Of a stretch of DNA of 57,810 nucleotides, positions 6,074 to 16,191 are shown one piece after another (within the stretch, counting starts at the first letter, position 1; each line of letters begins with the position of its first letter). The notes below the pieces were generated by a model. That model did no database searches, had not been told where the DNA came from, and worked only from the letters and a program-made list of their open reading frames with translations. The translations under genes and the position numbers were made by a program. Source of the stretch: a virus; the IMG/VR virus record IMGVR_UViG_3300007735_000761, positions 1-57,810 of that record. One strand, 5' to 3'.

Positions 6074-8710
6074 ATGCCTAGCTACTACACTTATGGTGAG
6101 ATGCCGGACCCGGAAGAAGCCGTTTATGGCGTCGGTGGGCTGGATTCGTATTACAACGAAATGCCTATTCCGGCAGGTGCTGGGTTTGCTTCTCCGTTTG
6201 CAGACGAAGGGCGTGAAGGCGTTATGCCAGTGGGTGCTGACACCCCAATTAACGAAGAGCCTATTTATAGCGGCGGAATATCTGATCGAGAAACCATCAT
6301 GCCGACCGGCGAGGAGGAGCGCCTAACGCAGTCCTCTCCTGCGGCAACGACGGAAATGCCTGCAGCTTCTTATTTTGTTCCGGGGCTAACGACTTCAGTA
6401 ACTCCCACTGGCAGCACGCTTGAAGCTGGTCAGAAGGCAATGGCGTTGGCTTCGCTTGTTGACCCGTCTGCTCTTAAAGCCATGAACTTCCAAGTGGGAG
6501 ATGCGGCTTTTGGGGGTGGTGCTGGCGGATCTCCAATGACGCTTCAGTACTATCGAAACATAGCACCGGATACCGTTGGCGGTCAGGGTTCTTTCTACGA
6601 AGAGGGAGCCTTGGAGGCTGCTAAGGCAAACGCCGCTGATCCCACTCAAGGATTGTTTAAGTCTGGCTTTGAAGCTTTGGCAGGACAGCCCGGAATTCAA
6701 GAGGCTATTCAAGCAAAGAGTCAGCGCGATTTTGATGCAATTGCCAAGGTTGAATCTGACTATGACGTAATGAAGCCGCTGAGTGATTTGCTCAAGGCAA
6801 ACAAATTTAAAGAAGCTTTTGATTACGCCAAAGACAAGGGTGTTGAAGATAAGTTGATGCAAAGTAACTGGCTTGCTCAGTTGCGTCAGCCGTTTACTCC
6901 GGAAGAAATGAAAGACTTCTTTAAGTCTATGCCTCCGGGGTTTGCTGGAAGCAAGTTTGATTTTGCTCCAGAGATGGGAACGACTAGCGGGGCTGATTAC
7001 GGTTATCCAGATCCGCAGTCGGCGTATCAGCGGAAAGAAGACACGACGATCAAAGACGTTGTTAGATTTGGTCTTGATGTCATGCTTGCTGCTGCGGGCG
7101 TTCCGCCTATTCAGTCAGGGCTTACCAAGGCTGCATATACGCTTGCCGAAACCGGCGGCAATGTTGAAGCCGCTCTTAAAGCAGGCGTAGCCGCTGCGGC
7201 TGGGGCAAAGGTCGGTGAGTTTCTGCGTGCACCGGGACTTTCTGAAGTTACCCCAACGGGAGCTGTAGCAGGAACTACTGGCGCAGCAGCTCGGGCAGCA
7301 ACGGAGGCTGCAAAGCAAGGCGTAGCCAGCGGGCTTTCTGGCGGCGCTTTGCAAGAGATTGTGGTTCAGGCCGCAAGAGCAGCGGCTCCGGGTCTTGCTG
7401 AAACGGCGGTTAGAACGCTTGCCTCTAGTGCTTTGACCGAGGCCGTTAAGCCATCTGTGGCTGAAACTCCCAAGGTTGCGGAACCCGTCAAGACAGATCA
7501 GGTTGCTCGTGTAACTGAACCTTCTGGTCTTGAAGAAGTTGTTGTTTCAGGAAAGCGTTATTTTCAGCCAAGCCTTAAATCTGCTTTAGCCAGCGCCGCA
7601 ACGAGTGCAGGCACTCAGGACATTTTGTCTGAAAGACAAATTAAAGAAGCGCAAGAGGCTGAGCAAAGAGCTGCGGAAGAAGCGCAGAAGCCTGAAGATT
7701 TGGAAGAAGTCAAAGTGACGGCTAAAAGGCCAGCGTTGCTTGACCCTCTTGATCTGTTAAGAACTGGAACCGTTCCTGATTTTAGTAAAGAGTTGATGCA
7801 AAAAGGTTTGTACGATAAACCTATTTTTGAAGATGTTCCTATTAAAGATATTCCAAAAGAAAAATTAGAGGAAATTGTTGTAAAAGGGACAGCTCCCGTA
7901 AAGGGCGGTCTTACTGTTGGTGATGTTGCCGCAGGACTTGGTAGCGCTGCCGCTGCAAATGCTTTGTTAACTCAAGGCTATACGCAGCCTAATGTTGACC
8001 CGTTAACTGGCGAGCCTAAGCAAGTTCCAAAAACTCAACAAGAACTAGATTCCATTCAAAAGGCTCTTGCAACCGGCGCTGCTATTCCGGGCACTGGAGG
8101 CGCGTTAGATACAATTAAGAGTTTGCTTGAAAAATACGGCACACTTGAAAACGCATTAAAAATACTTGGCGCTATTGGTGCTGCGGGTGCAAAAACTCCA
8201 ACCGTTTCAACTGGTACGGGAGTTGGCGTTGGGGGTATGGGCGGCGCGTTGCCCAAGTACACCTATACCCGGCAGCAGTTGCGCCCGGACATTGACTACT
8301 ACACCTACGGCACCCGACCGGAAGCCAAGTTCTTTGAGCAGGGCTTGCAGTTGGAAAAGCCGGTTCAACCACCTCCGCCAGCGGACGTTAATCCGCCGGA
8401 TGAGAACAAGCCTATGGCTTATGGCGGCTTGACCGGCTACTCCCATGGCGGCAGTCACAGTTCGCGATACGTAGACGGCCCCGGCTCCGGTCGAGATGAC
8501 AAGATCCCGGCACTGCTCAGCGATGGGGAGTACGTGATTGACGCTGAGACCTTGGCGCTGTTGGGAGACGGCTCGACCAAGGAGGGGGCGAAGAGACTTG
8601 ACGAGTTCCGTGCTAATATCCGCAGGCACAAGGGTCAGGCCCTCTCGCGTGGCCAAATTAGTCCGAACGCTAAGTCGCCCGAAAAGTACATGGGCGGAGG
8701 GTTGACCTAA
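6074..8710 (+). CDS. Large internal virion protein with TonB-receptor-like repeats
   Basis: An 878-residue, Ala/Gly/Glu-rich protein. Four copies of a short motif stand at residues 426 (LQEIVVQAAR), 486 (LEEVVVSGKR), 543 (LEEVKVTAKR) and 598 (LEEIVVKGTA), spaced 55-60 residues apart. They resemble the E-[IV]-V-V-T-[GA]-x-[RK] sequence near the N-terminus of TonB-dependent receptors. The C-terminus has M781AYGG and the block DKIPALLSDGEYVIDAETL, which I recognise from many phage virion proteins. It is followed by three more large virion proteins, so it is probably ejected with or ahead of the DNA. The exact role is not known. Confidence 0.7.
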   Translation: MPSYYTYGEMPDPEEAVYGVGGLDSYYNEMPIPAGAGFASPFADEGREGVMPVGADTPINEEPIYSGGISDRETIMPTGEEERLTQSSPAATTEMPAASYFVPGLTTSVTPTGSTLEAGQKAMALASLVDPSALKAMNFQVGDAAFGGGAGGSPMTLQYYRNIAPDTVGGQGSFYEEGALEAAKANAADPTQGLFKSGFEALAGQPGIQEAIQAKSQRDFDAIAKVESDYDVMKPLSDLLKANKFKEAFDYAKDKGVEDKLMQSNWLAQLRQPFTPEEMKDFFKSMPPGFAGSKFDFAPEMGTTSGADYGYPDPQSAYQRKEDTTIKDVVRFGLDVMLAAAGVPPIQSGLTKAAYTLAETGGNVEAALKAGVAAAAGAKVGEFLRAPGLSEVTPTGAVAGTTGAAARAATEAAKQGVASGLSGGALQEIVVQAARAAAPGLAETAVRTLASSALTEAVKPSVAETPKVAEPVKTDQVARVTEPSGLEEVVVSGKRYFQPSLKSALASAATSAGTQDILSERQIKEAQEAEQRAAEEAQKPEDLEEVKVTAKRPALLDPLDLLRTGTVPDFSKELMQKGLYDKPIFEDVPIKDIPKEKLEEIVVKGTAPVKGGLTVGDVAAGLGSAAAANALLTQGYTQPNVDPLTGEPKQVPKTQQELDSIQKALATGAAIPGTGGALDTIKSLLEKYGTLENALKILGAIGAAGAKTPTVSTGTGVGVGGMGGALPKYTYTRQQLRPDIDYYTYGTRPEAKFFEQGLQLEKPVQPPPPADVNPPDENKPMAYGGLTGYSHGGSHSSRYVDGPGSGRDDKIPALLSDGEYVIDAETLALLGDGSTKEGAKRLDEFRANIRRHKGQALSRGQISPNAKSPEKYMGGGLT

Positions 8711-9780
8711 TGAGCGCAGTTGACTTTCTGTTTGAGGGCAGCGCCCCAACACCCGGAACCACGGCCAGCACTTCTCAGGTGCAGTTGCCCGAGTGGTATA
8801 CCCAGTACACGACCGACATGCTGGGCCGTGCTCAGGCAGCGGCTAACCTTCCGTATGCGCAGTACACCGGGCCGCGTATCGCCGGGTTCACCCCGACCGA
8901 GCAGGCTGGCTTTGAGGCCACCAAGCAGGCTGCAACCGCTTATCAGCCGTTTTTAGGGCAGGCGGGAACGACCCTTGGACAAGCAGGCGGGGTGAGTGCA
9001 CTCGGGGTTGCGCAGCCTTTCTTATCTGCTGCCAGCCAGACATTCCCCGGAGCCGTTGGGGCATACATGAGCCCCTACACCCAAAACGTGGTCAATCAGA
9101 TCGCGCAGCAGGGGGTCCGGCAGTTGCAGGAAAAGTATCTCCCGGCGGTGGGCGAAGAGTTTATCAAGGCTGGCCAGTTTGGCCCCGGCCCCGGTTCGAC
9201 CCGCATGGGCGAGTTTGGTGCGCGGGCGCTGCGTGACGTTCAAGAGGCGGTGCTCGCAGAACAGGCCAAGGCTCTTGAGTCGGGCTACAAAACGGCTGCG
9301 GATATCTACGGCACCGATGTGGGCCGGATGGCAACGCTTGCAGGCACGGCGGGTCAGTTGGGGCTTGGCGAAGCCAAAACGCTTCAGGATCTTGCGTCTC
9401 GTTATGGCGAGATGGCGGGCGAAGCTCAGCGTTTGGGCTTGACCGGTGCCGGTGCGATTGGCGGCGTAGGCGAGAAAGAACGCGCTATGCAGCAGGCCAA
9501 TCTTGAGCTGGCGTACAAGGACTTCTTGCGTCAGGAAGCGTATCCGAAAGAGCAGATCAAGTTCTTGAGCGATGTACTTCAAGGGGTTCGTCTGCCGGAA
9601 ACAAAGATTGAACAGACCACAACTACGCCCGCGCAGCCGGGAGGTCCTTCGGCAATTGAGAAGGCTATTACTGGCGCGACTGGGGTTGCCAACATTATTG
9701 ATCTTATTAAGAAGTACCTCCCTAGTGGGTCAAGCGGGGCTGGCAGCGTCGGTACGTCATCAACGACAGACGTTCTTTAA
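8710..9780 (+). CDS. Internal virion / DNA-transfer-like protein (356 aa)
   Basis: A mostly helical, Ala/Gln/Gly-rich protein with LPEWYTQYTTDMLGRAQAAA near the N-terminus and PYAQYTGPRIAGFTPTEQAG just after, a pattern I recognise from a widespread phage structural family. The middle (about residues 150-260) is long amphipathic helix. The C-terminus is Thr/Ser/Gly rich. It overlaps the previous stop (TAATG). By position it belongs with the neighbouring proteins thought to form the ejection apparatus of short-tailed phages. Confidence 0.7.
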   Translation: MSAVDFLFEGSAPTPGTTASTSQVQLPEWYTQYTTDMLGRAQAAANLPYAQYTGPRIAGFTPTEQAGFEATKQAATAYQPFLGQAGTTLGQAGGVSALGVAQPFLSAASQTFPGAVGAYMSPYTQNVVNQIAQQGVRQLQEKYLPAVGEEFIKAGQFGPGPGSTRMGEFGARALRDVQEAVLAEQAKALESGYKTAADIYGTDVGRMATLAGTAGQLGLGEAKTLQDLASRYGEMAGEAQRLGLTGAGAIGGVGEKERAMQQANLELAYKDFLRQEAYPKEQIKFLSDVLQGVRLPETKIEQTTTTPAQPGGPSAIEKAITGATGVANIIDLIKKYLPSGSSGAGSVGTSSTTDVL

Positions 9781-9812
9781 CAAGCTCAGAAAAGTTTTCG
9801 GAGATTTGAACC

Positions 9813-11162
9813 ATGGATGACGAAAATCAAGAGCTTGGTCTTTTTGGTCTGAGTTCATTAGGCGCTGAAGACGAAGAAGGCGAAGAGACCGCCAGCATTA
9901 CGGCTGCGGCTGAGGGAGCGTTGCCCTATGCCGACAAACTTCGCTCGGAGTACGAAAAAACCATTGGCGAGTACCGTACCTCGACTGAAGATGTTTTGAG
10001 TCAGATTACAGCAGCGCGTAAGCGTCTTGAAATGCAGCCCACTAGCAAGACTCGTGGCGAATACGTGCGTGGCCTTGCTGAAAAGTTAACTGCTCCTAAA
10101 GAATCTACTGACCCGCGCTTTTACGAGCGGCGCAATCTTTATACTTTCCTGCGCGATGTGGGTCAGTACGGTGCCGAGCAGTCAGAAGCCGAAAAGCAAG
10201 CCAAACTTAAACGTCAAGAAGACTTGGCTAAGTTGGATGAGTTAAAGGCCAAGTACCGTCAGTCAAGTGCGCTGGGCTTGCTCAAGGAGTTGGAGCCTGC
10301 TTATCGGGCTGCGATGAAACCGGCTACCACTCGCGACTCAAGGACAACGGATCAAAAGAATGCCGATTCCATGAATATGAGTCTTCGTGACTATTACGAA
10401 TGGAAGAATAAACAGCAGAAAGAGGGTAAAGACCCAAATACCGCTCTTGATCAATTCATTCGCGCAAGAGGTATTCTTGCGGACCCGAAATCTTCCCCGG
10501 CTGATAGAGCCGCCGCTTTGGATTACATCCAAAAGAACACGCCTGCTGACATTCGTAAAGGCAAAATGGCTGAGGATAAAAATTCCAAGGGCTATCTTGA
10601 GAGAATTACCAATCAAGTTACCTTTACGATTCCTGACATTGATAGCGCCATCAAACAGGTTGATGAAGGTGGCATATTCGCGGCTGGTAATTTGTCGAAG
10701 TGGCTGGAAGGCAAACCATTTATTGGTCAGAAAGCGACAAACCTTGAGCGCACGTTGGAATCTATCCGCTCCAAGCTGGGCTTTGACAAACTTGAAGAGT
10801 TGAAGAAACTTTCTCCGTATGGAGCAAGCGGACTGGGCGCTGTGTCCAACGCGGAGCAAAGATTGTTGCAGTCTGTTAAAGGCTCTGTCGAAAGAGATCA
10901 AAGCCCTGAAAACCTGCGCGCTAATCTTGTTCGTATTAAGGACTTTTACGAAAACGAAGTCTTTAACATCTTGTCGCGTGAGACTGGCATTCAGGGAATT
11001 ACCGGCATAGAAGAAGCGATGAAGGAACTGGATGCAATTAGGGAGGGTACTGCTCCTTCTGCTGCTCCAGCCGGTGCCTCTGCTATGCCCACAATTGACC
11101 CTGATGCTATTCGTAAAGAGCGAGAGCGGCGCAATGCACTGCGCAAAGCAGGAGGCGGCTAA
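9813..11162 (+). CDS. Internal virion protein (449 aa)
   Basis: A soluble, charged, largely helical protein. An acidic N-terminus (DENQELGLF...EDEEGEE) is followed by coiled-coil-like stretches (residues about 35-165) and a Lys/Glu-rich C-terminus. No catalytic motif was seen. A GGAG ribosome site precedes the ATG, and the stop overlaps the next start (TAATG at 11160-11164). Its place between two other internal virion genes supports a structural or ejection role; the exact function is unknown. Confidence 0.65.
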   Translation: MDDENQELGLFGLSSLGAEDEEGEETASITAAAEGALPYADKLRSEYEKTIGEYRTSTEDVLSQITAARKRLEMQPTSKTRGEYVRGLAEKLTAPKESTDPRFYERRNLYTFLRDVGQYGAEQSEAEKQAKLKRQEDLAKLDELKAKYRQSSALGLLKELEPAYRAAMKPATTRDSRTTDQKNADSMNMSLRDYYEWKNKQQKEGKDPNTALDQFIRARGILADPKSSPADRAAALDYIQKNTPADIRKGKMAEDKNSKGYLERITNQVTFTIPDIDSAIKQVDEGGIFAAGNLSKWLEGKPFIGQKATNLERTLESIRSKLGFDKLEELKKLSPYGASGLGAVSNAEQRLLQSVKGSVERDQSPENLRANLVRIKDFYENEVFNILSRETGIQGITGIEEAMKELDAIREGTAPSAAPAGASAMPTIDPDAIRKERERRNALRKAGGG

Positions 11163-14100
11163 TGGCTATTGATCTGAGCAAGCTGTCAGACGAAGACCTT
11201 GATGCTCTTGAAAAAGGAGACCTGACGAGCCTTTCAGACGAAGCTTTAGACATGCTTGAAGGTAGAGAGCGCCCCGCTGCTGCTCCTACTCCCGCTCCTG
11301 CTGCGCCCTCTGCTCCAGTAGAGCCATTCCGTAAAGGACCGCAGGGGCCGCGTCGTTATCCCGGTCAGAATAAAGATCAGCGTAGGCTTCCCTTGCTTCC
11401 AAGGGATGTGCGCATTCCGACTGACGTTAGCCCTGCCCGTGGAGTAAGCGGTCTCTTGGGTATTCCCGGTGGCGCTGTTCGCATGGTTCGCAGTGTTGCC
11501 GAATTGGGCGGCGAAACTGAAACTTCTCGTGCGCTTAAAGAACTTGAGGCTTCTATTGCCGCTCGCGCCCCTGAAAAAGAAGTTTATGAATTTGGTCGGG
11601 TTGTTCCAGAGATTCTTCCCTTTGGCGTTACGGCAGGAGTTATTTCTAAACTACCTGTTGCAAGTCGACTTGGTATGAGTGCGCTTCAGACAGCCGGACA
11701 AGCAGGCACAGCGTATGCCATTACCCCAGAGAATCGCGAAGAAGCTGCGTTAATTACTGGTCTTCTTGGCGCTGCGGGTGAAGCCGCTCAACCGGTTTAT
11801 CAGTTGGGCAAGCGCGGAGTCACCAAGATTCGTCAGTTGCTTAGCACGACAGGCCCTGTAGGCGCTACGCCTGCTGAAGAGGCTGCAATTCGTATTGCCC
11901 GTGAAAAAGCTCCGGGCATGGAGGCTACTGAAGCAGAACTTGCTGCTGCGCGCGAATCTGAACGTCTTAAAAGAGAAGAAGCTGAACGGCTTAAAGCCAA
12001 GTATCTTCAGAACGAAGCAAATCGCGCTGCTCGGAAGGGCGAATTAGTCAAAGCCAAAACGACTGCTGAAGAAGCCAAAGCGCGTGTCGAGGCTGAAACC
12101 AGCGCAGCGGTTAAGGATGCCAAGGCAAAGCAAGACGCTATTGCCGATCAAATCCGCGACCGTGGCAAACAACTTACGGAAGAAGCAAAGGCTACGGATA
12201 AGGTGCTTGAAGAGACCAACATCCGAGAGGCTGCGGAAGATGCCAAGGGAACCCTTGAAGATCGCGCTTCAGGATTCAAAACGCTTTCTCAGAATTTAAA
12301 GCAAGAAGCCGACGCCGCGAAAGCCACTGCCGTTGAGCCCTTGCCGGTGCGGGATAAAAAATCTCGTGCGGTTGATTTCCGTCAGTTGATTTTGTCCAAA
12401 CGTGAGAACCTTAAAGAAGCTCGTGATAAGTCAATTGGTCGAGTAGTAGACCCCAAGACTGGTAAGACCGAGCCGTTGCCGTTCTTAAAGGCTGCTTTGG
12501 ATAAAGAGGATGCCGGTCAAACGATTAGTGCTGCCCCTGCATTTCGCAATCTTGTCAATTTTGTGCGTGACAGGGCTGAAAACATTAGCCGTTATGGTGA
12601 TGATGTTCTTTTGCCTCACGCAAAGTTTTTAAAAGAACTTGAGCCTATAAGGGAAACGATTGATGCAAGCGGCCAGAAAGTAAAAGAAGTTGTTCCCATA
12701 AAATTTGAAAAGTTGTGGGAATTGCGTCGTCGTATTGAGAAAGCTCGTACCGGAGAAACCGCTACGGGGTATGAAGTTCTTGAGAAAGAAAAGCGTGAAG
12801 ATTTGCTTAAAGAAATTGATAACGCTTTGGATGAGTTTGGCGTTGGCTACAAAGACTTCAATAAGAAGTATTCTGAAGCTTCGCGCCCGCTGGATGATTT
12901 TGAGTTTGGAATTGGCGAAAAGGCGACAGAGACTCGTAAGTTTAGTCGCAATACGTTTATTGAAACTCCTGAAGTTGTTTTGGATACGGCGCTTTCAAAG
13001 CCCAGTCGTTCTTCTGCGGAGCGGCTAAAGCCCTTGTTTGAAGACGCTGATCAAGACAAACTTGAAAACATCATCTTTGAGTCGTTAGTTGAAAAGGCAG
13101 GCAATACTGCCAAGGGCTACGATGATGTACTCAAGAAGTACGGAGAGTTTCTTGAGGTTTTCCCAAATGCCAAGAATGCTTTCCGGGCAGAAGCAGATCG
13201 CGTAAAGACCGCGTTTGGAGAAGCGGAGAAGACTGCTGCATTTAAAGAACGCTGGGCAAAGCGCATGGAAGATCGCGCCGATAAGGCAGAAAAAGCGGTC
13301 AAGTCCATTAGCGGAATGCAGGAGCGCGTCAAGACTTCAATGACCTCGCCTTTGAAGGAAGGGGCATTGGACGACATTGGTGCGTTTGTTAGAGCCAACC
13401 CAAGCATGCGCCCCAAGGTGGGAGCCGCTCTGCAAGACGTTTTAAATTCCATGGATGATCGGGTGCTCATCAGGGCGCTTGAGGTTCCTGAGCGTCAGGC
13501 CGCGTTTATGCGCGCTGGAATGGATCGCTCACAAATAGATGATGTTCTGGCCGGAGCGCGTCGTCGCTCAGATGAGCGTGTTGCCAAACTTGCTGAAGTG
13601 AAGGAAATGGGCCGCAGCTTCAGAGAGGCCAAGAAGGAAACTGAGGCCGCTAAGAGCGCAGCCGCCGAAAGCAAGAGGGCCGCTACCGAAGAGGTTAAAA
13701 AGGCTGGGGCTGAAATTGGAAAATTAAGCGCAGAAGGTCGCGCTGAAGAAATTGCCAAGAAACAGGCTCAGGCAGAGTTTCAGGCTGCTCGTGGTCTGCG
13801 CGTTAGCGCACAGCAAAAGCGTCAGGCTTTGAGTGAACTTACTCCCGACATGCGCGATGCCATCAATATCGAAGCCGAAAAGATTCCGCTTAACACAACC
13901 GAAGGGCTAGCTCGTGCTACGACTTTGGCAACTGTTTTAGGTGGAGTTGGCAGCGTTGTTGCAGGTTCTGTCTTGGGCGGAATGCTTACCGCTGGAGTTG
14001 CTGCGGCAGGAGCTACTGGACGAAGAATTTTAATTAAAAAGCAGCAAAAACAAATTGCTGATGAAATTAAAAATGTTGTTTCTGAAATCCTGAAAGACGA

Positions 14101-14965
14101 AACAGGTGGCGTAGTTTCTGCTATTGAGGGGAAAATCAATCGCGCCAATGACGTTGCCGCAGCCCAGCGGATTGCTAATAAAGCCCTCTCTCGTTTGGGC
14201 TACAAGCCGGGTGTCGGCGCGGTAACTTCAAGCGTAATTTACAACGCTTACGCTCAAGAGCCTTCGCCAGAGGTAGAAAAGACCGAACCTGTCGCGGAAG
14301 AAGCTCCGGCAAGCGAACCGGTTGCCGAAGAAGCGCCTGCAAAAGAACCCGTTGCAGAAGAGCCTGCTCCTGTAGCAGAAGCAAAGTCTTATACCTTTGA
14401 AAGTTTGACTCCTGATCAAGTCAAAAGAATGGGCGAGTATTTTGACAGTTTGGGCATGAACAAGGATTTCTTGCTCAACGCTCGTACCTTTAATGCTACT
14501 CCGTTTGAAAAGCGCAAAAGGCTTTTTGACTTGATGGAAACTCGTAATATGGCCGATGGTGGCAGCGTAGATGCTGAGCGTCAGCGTATTGAAGCTGAAA
14601 TAAGGAAAACCCCTTGGTTCAGCGAATTTGTTCGCCAATACGGCGAAGAACCAGATTTGTCTGAAAGGGCCAATTACGATTACATGACTGCTTGGAAGGC
14701 CGGTGTACGGCCACGAATCAACCCGAATGATAAGCGGTATCATTGGGACTCAAAAACGCCTGACGGCAGAATGCTTAAAAAGCCAGATCATCCGACGATT
14801 TGGAAGACGTATTTTATGGATGCAACTGGCATCGACCCGGACACCATTGGCATTAAGAATGAGCAGGAAGCTCAGGCTTACATCAATGCCCAGCGCGTCA
14901 AAAAAGCGCGTGGTGGGTACACCCCAGCAGAAGAGGTCTTGCTAAGACGCTACTCAAGCAGGTAG
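11162..14965 (+). CDS. Very large internal virion / ejection protein (1267 aa)
   Basis: This is the largest protein in the window. Residues about 260-400 and 800-890 are dense Ala/Glu/Lys coiled coil. One strongly hydrophobic, Gly/Ala-rich stretch near residues 920-950 (LGGVGSVVAGSVLGGMLTAG) could insert in a membrane. Near residue 1045 is a Pro/Ala/Glu linker with three EPVAEE units. After M1130ADGG comes a conserved module with YDYMTAWKAGVRP and DGRMLKKPDHPTIWK, which I have seen at the ends of other phage virion proteins. The architecture fits a protein that helps build the trans-envelope channel for DNA entry, like T7 gp16 in role but without a visible lytic transglycosylase motif. Confidence 0.65.
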   Translation: MAIDLSKLSDEDLDALEKGDLTSLSDEALDMLEGRERPAAAPTPAPAAPSAPVEPFRKGPQGPRRYPGQNKDQRRLPLLPRDVRIPTDVSPARGVSGLLGIPGGAVRMVRSVAELGGETETSRALKELEASIAARAPEKEVYEFGRVVPEILPFGVTAGVISKLPVASRLGMSALQTAGQAGTAYAITPENREEAALITGLLGAAGEAAQPVYQLGKRGVTKIRQLLSTTGPVGATPAEEAAIRIAREKAPGMEATEAELAAARESERLKREEAERLKAKYLQNEANRAARKGELVKAKTTAEEAKARVEAETSAAVKDAKAKQDAIADQIRDRGKQLTEEAKATDKVLEETNIREAAEDAKGTLEDRASGFKTLSQNLKQEADAAKATAVEPLPVRDKKSRAVDFRQLILSKRENLKEARDKSIGRVVDPKTGKTEPLPFLKAALDKEDAGQTISAAPAFRNLVNFVRDRAENISRYGDDVLLPHAKFLKELEPIRETIDASGQKVKEVVPIKFEKLWELRRRIEKARTGETATGYEVLEKEKREDLLKEIDNALDEFGVGYKDFNKKYSEASRPLDDFEFGIGEKATETRKFSRNTFIETPEVVLDTALSKPSRSSAERLKPLFEDADQDKLENIIFESLVEKAGNTAKGYDDVLKKYGEFLEVFPNAKNAFRAEADRVKTAFGEAEKTAAFKERWAKRMEDRADKAEKAVKSISGMQERVKTSMTSPLKEGALDDIGAFVRANPSMRPKVGAALQDVLNSMDDRVLIRALEVPERQAAFMRAGMDRSQIDDVLAGARRRSDERVAKLAEVKEMGRSFREAKKETEAAKSAAAESKRAATEEVKKAGAEIGKLSAEGRAEEIAKKQAQAEFQAARGLRVSAQQKRQALSELTPDMRDAINIEAEKIPLNTTEGLARATTLATVLGGVGSVVAGSVLGGMLTAGVAAAGATGRRILIKKQQKQIADEIKNVVSEILKDETGGVVSAIEGKINRANDVAAAQRIANKALSRLGYKPGVGAVTSSVIYNAYAQEPSPEVEKTEPVAEEAPASEPVAEEAPAKEPVAEEPAPVAEAKSYTFESLTPDQVKRMGEYFDSLGMNKDFLLNARTFNATPFEKRKRLFDLMETRNMADGGSVDAERQRIEAEIRKTPWFSEFVRQYGEEPDLSERANYDYMTAWKAGVRPRINPNDKRYHWDSKTPDGRMLKKPDHPTIWKTYFMDATGIDPDTIGIKNEQEAQAYINAQRVKKARGGYTPAEEVLLRRYSSR

Positions 14966-14975
14966 AGTCAACCCT

Positions 14976-15206
14976 ATGAATAAGAAGGACAAGTACACGC
15001 CGGTCCAGATTGAGGACGGGAAGTGGTACAGGGTCCGGGGTTATACGCACACGGAATGCTGCGACTGCGCTTTGGTACACAAGGAAGAGTACCGATTAAA
15101 CGACGGCCATTTGGAGTGGAGGGCTACCCGTGATGATCGGGCCACTCGGAAGCGCCGCAAAGAACTGGGGATAAAGGTGCAAAGTGCCTCAAATACTGAC
15201 GGATGA
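14976..15206 (+). CDS. Small conserved phage protein with Cys/His cluster
   Basis: A 76-residue basic protein with HTECCDCALVH near the middle and a basic tail RATRDDRATRKRRKELG. The CCDC..VH block followed by a W-R-A/x-R tail is familiar from small proteins of many phages. It may bind a metal or nucleic acid. Its 3' end overlaps the start of the phosphoesterase gene by 23 bases. Confidence 0.7.
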   Translation: MNKKDKYTPVQIEDGKWYRVRGYTHTECCDCALVHKEEYRLNDGHLEWRATRDDRATRKRRKELGIKVQSASNTDG

Positions 15207-16191
15207 AGAATTCAAGTTTGTATGGGAATCTTGTAGGGGAGACGCCAAAAAGGTAGCAGAGCGATCAGGGATTACTCTCAGACAGGTTTACAACCGGCGG
15301 CGATACCTTGAGGGCAAGTATTCGATTAGCTTGAAGGCTAAGACTAGACCTGCTGGCAATTACGACAACAGCGAAAAAATAAAAACAGCAGAGCGTTTGG
15401 ATAGGCTGGCTGAAACACGACAAAATCGTTATGAAAAAGAAATGGGCATCAACGTCAAGAACGGCGTGGTGCTTGTGGGCTCAGATGCACACTACTGGCC
15501 CTTGATCGTCTCCAAGGCGCACGAAGCCTTTTGCAAGTTAGCCAAGGAGCTTAGTCCATCTATTGTCGTTCTGAATGGCGACATCTTGGACGGCGCTCGG
15601 ATCAGCCGTCACCCGCGAAACCTATGGGAAAAGCAGCCGTCGCTCAAAGACGAACTCGCTGCCGTTCAGGACCGTTGTGCTGAGATTGAGCGTGCTGCGC
15701 CTAAAGCTGCGTTGATACGAACGATTGGTAACCACGACGCCCGTTTTGAGCGGTATCTGTGCGAGAACGCGCCAGAGCTTGAAGAGATGAGCGGGTCTAC
15801 TTTGCTTGACTATCTTCCACGCTGGCGGGCTGGATGGACCGTTCACATCAATGCGCAGACAGAGGGGTGGACTGTTATACGGCATCGGCCTGTATCGGGG
15901 GGCATTCATTCAGCCTATAACAGCGTATTGAGGTCCGGCGTGAACTACGTGCATGGTCACCTTCATAAGTTAGAGCACAAGCCGTGGGGCGATTACCGTG
16001 GCCGTCACTGGGGCATTGATTGCGGAACGCTGGCTGATCCCAAAGGGCCCCAGTTCAACTACACCGAAGCAGGGCCGCTCAACTGGGGCAGCGGGTTTTA
16101 CGTGCTGACTTACAGAGACGGGCTAATGCTGCCGCCGGAGCCGTGCATTATTGAGCACGAGCGGGCGTGGTTCCGGGGCAAAGAAGTCTAG
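15184..16191 (+). CDS. Calcineurin-like metallophosphoesterase with N-terminal HTH
   Basis: A 335-residue protein. Residues 5-50 form a helix-turn-helix-like segment (DAKKVAERSGITLRQVYNRR). The catalytic domain has the full metal-binding set: D101-A-H103, N131GD133, G182NHD185 and G258HLH261. Such enzymes hydrolyse phosphodiesters or nucleic acid ends; phage members are often placed near recombination genes. The start is GTG at 15184. It is the last plus-strand gene of the late block, and its TAG stop shares the bases CTAG with the stop of the convergent gene, so there is no space for a terminator. Whether it is a nuclease or acts on nucleotides cannot be read from sequence. Confidence 0.87.
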   Translation: MPQILTDEEFKFVWESCRGDAKKVAERSGITLRQVYNRRRYLEGKYSISLKAKTRPAGNYDNSEKIKTAERLDRLAETRQNRYEKEMGINVKNGVVLVGSDAHYWPLIVSKAHEAFCKLAKELSPSIVVLNGDILDGARISRHPRNLWEKQPSLKDELAAVQDRCAEIERAAPKAALIRTIGNHDARFERYLCENAPELEEMSGSTLLDYLPRWRAGWTVHINAQTEGWTVIRHRPVSGGIHSAYNSVLRSGVNYVHGHLHKLEHKPWGDYRGRHWGIDCGTLADPKGPQFNYTEAGPLNWGSGFYVLTYRDGLMLPPEPCIIEHERAWFRGKEV

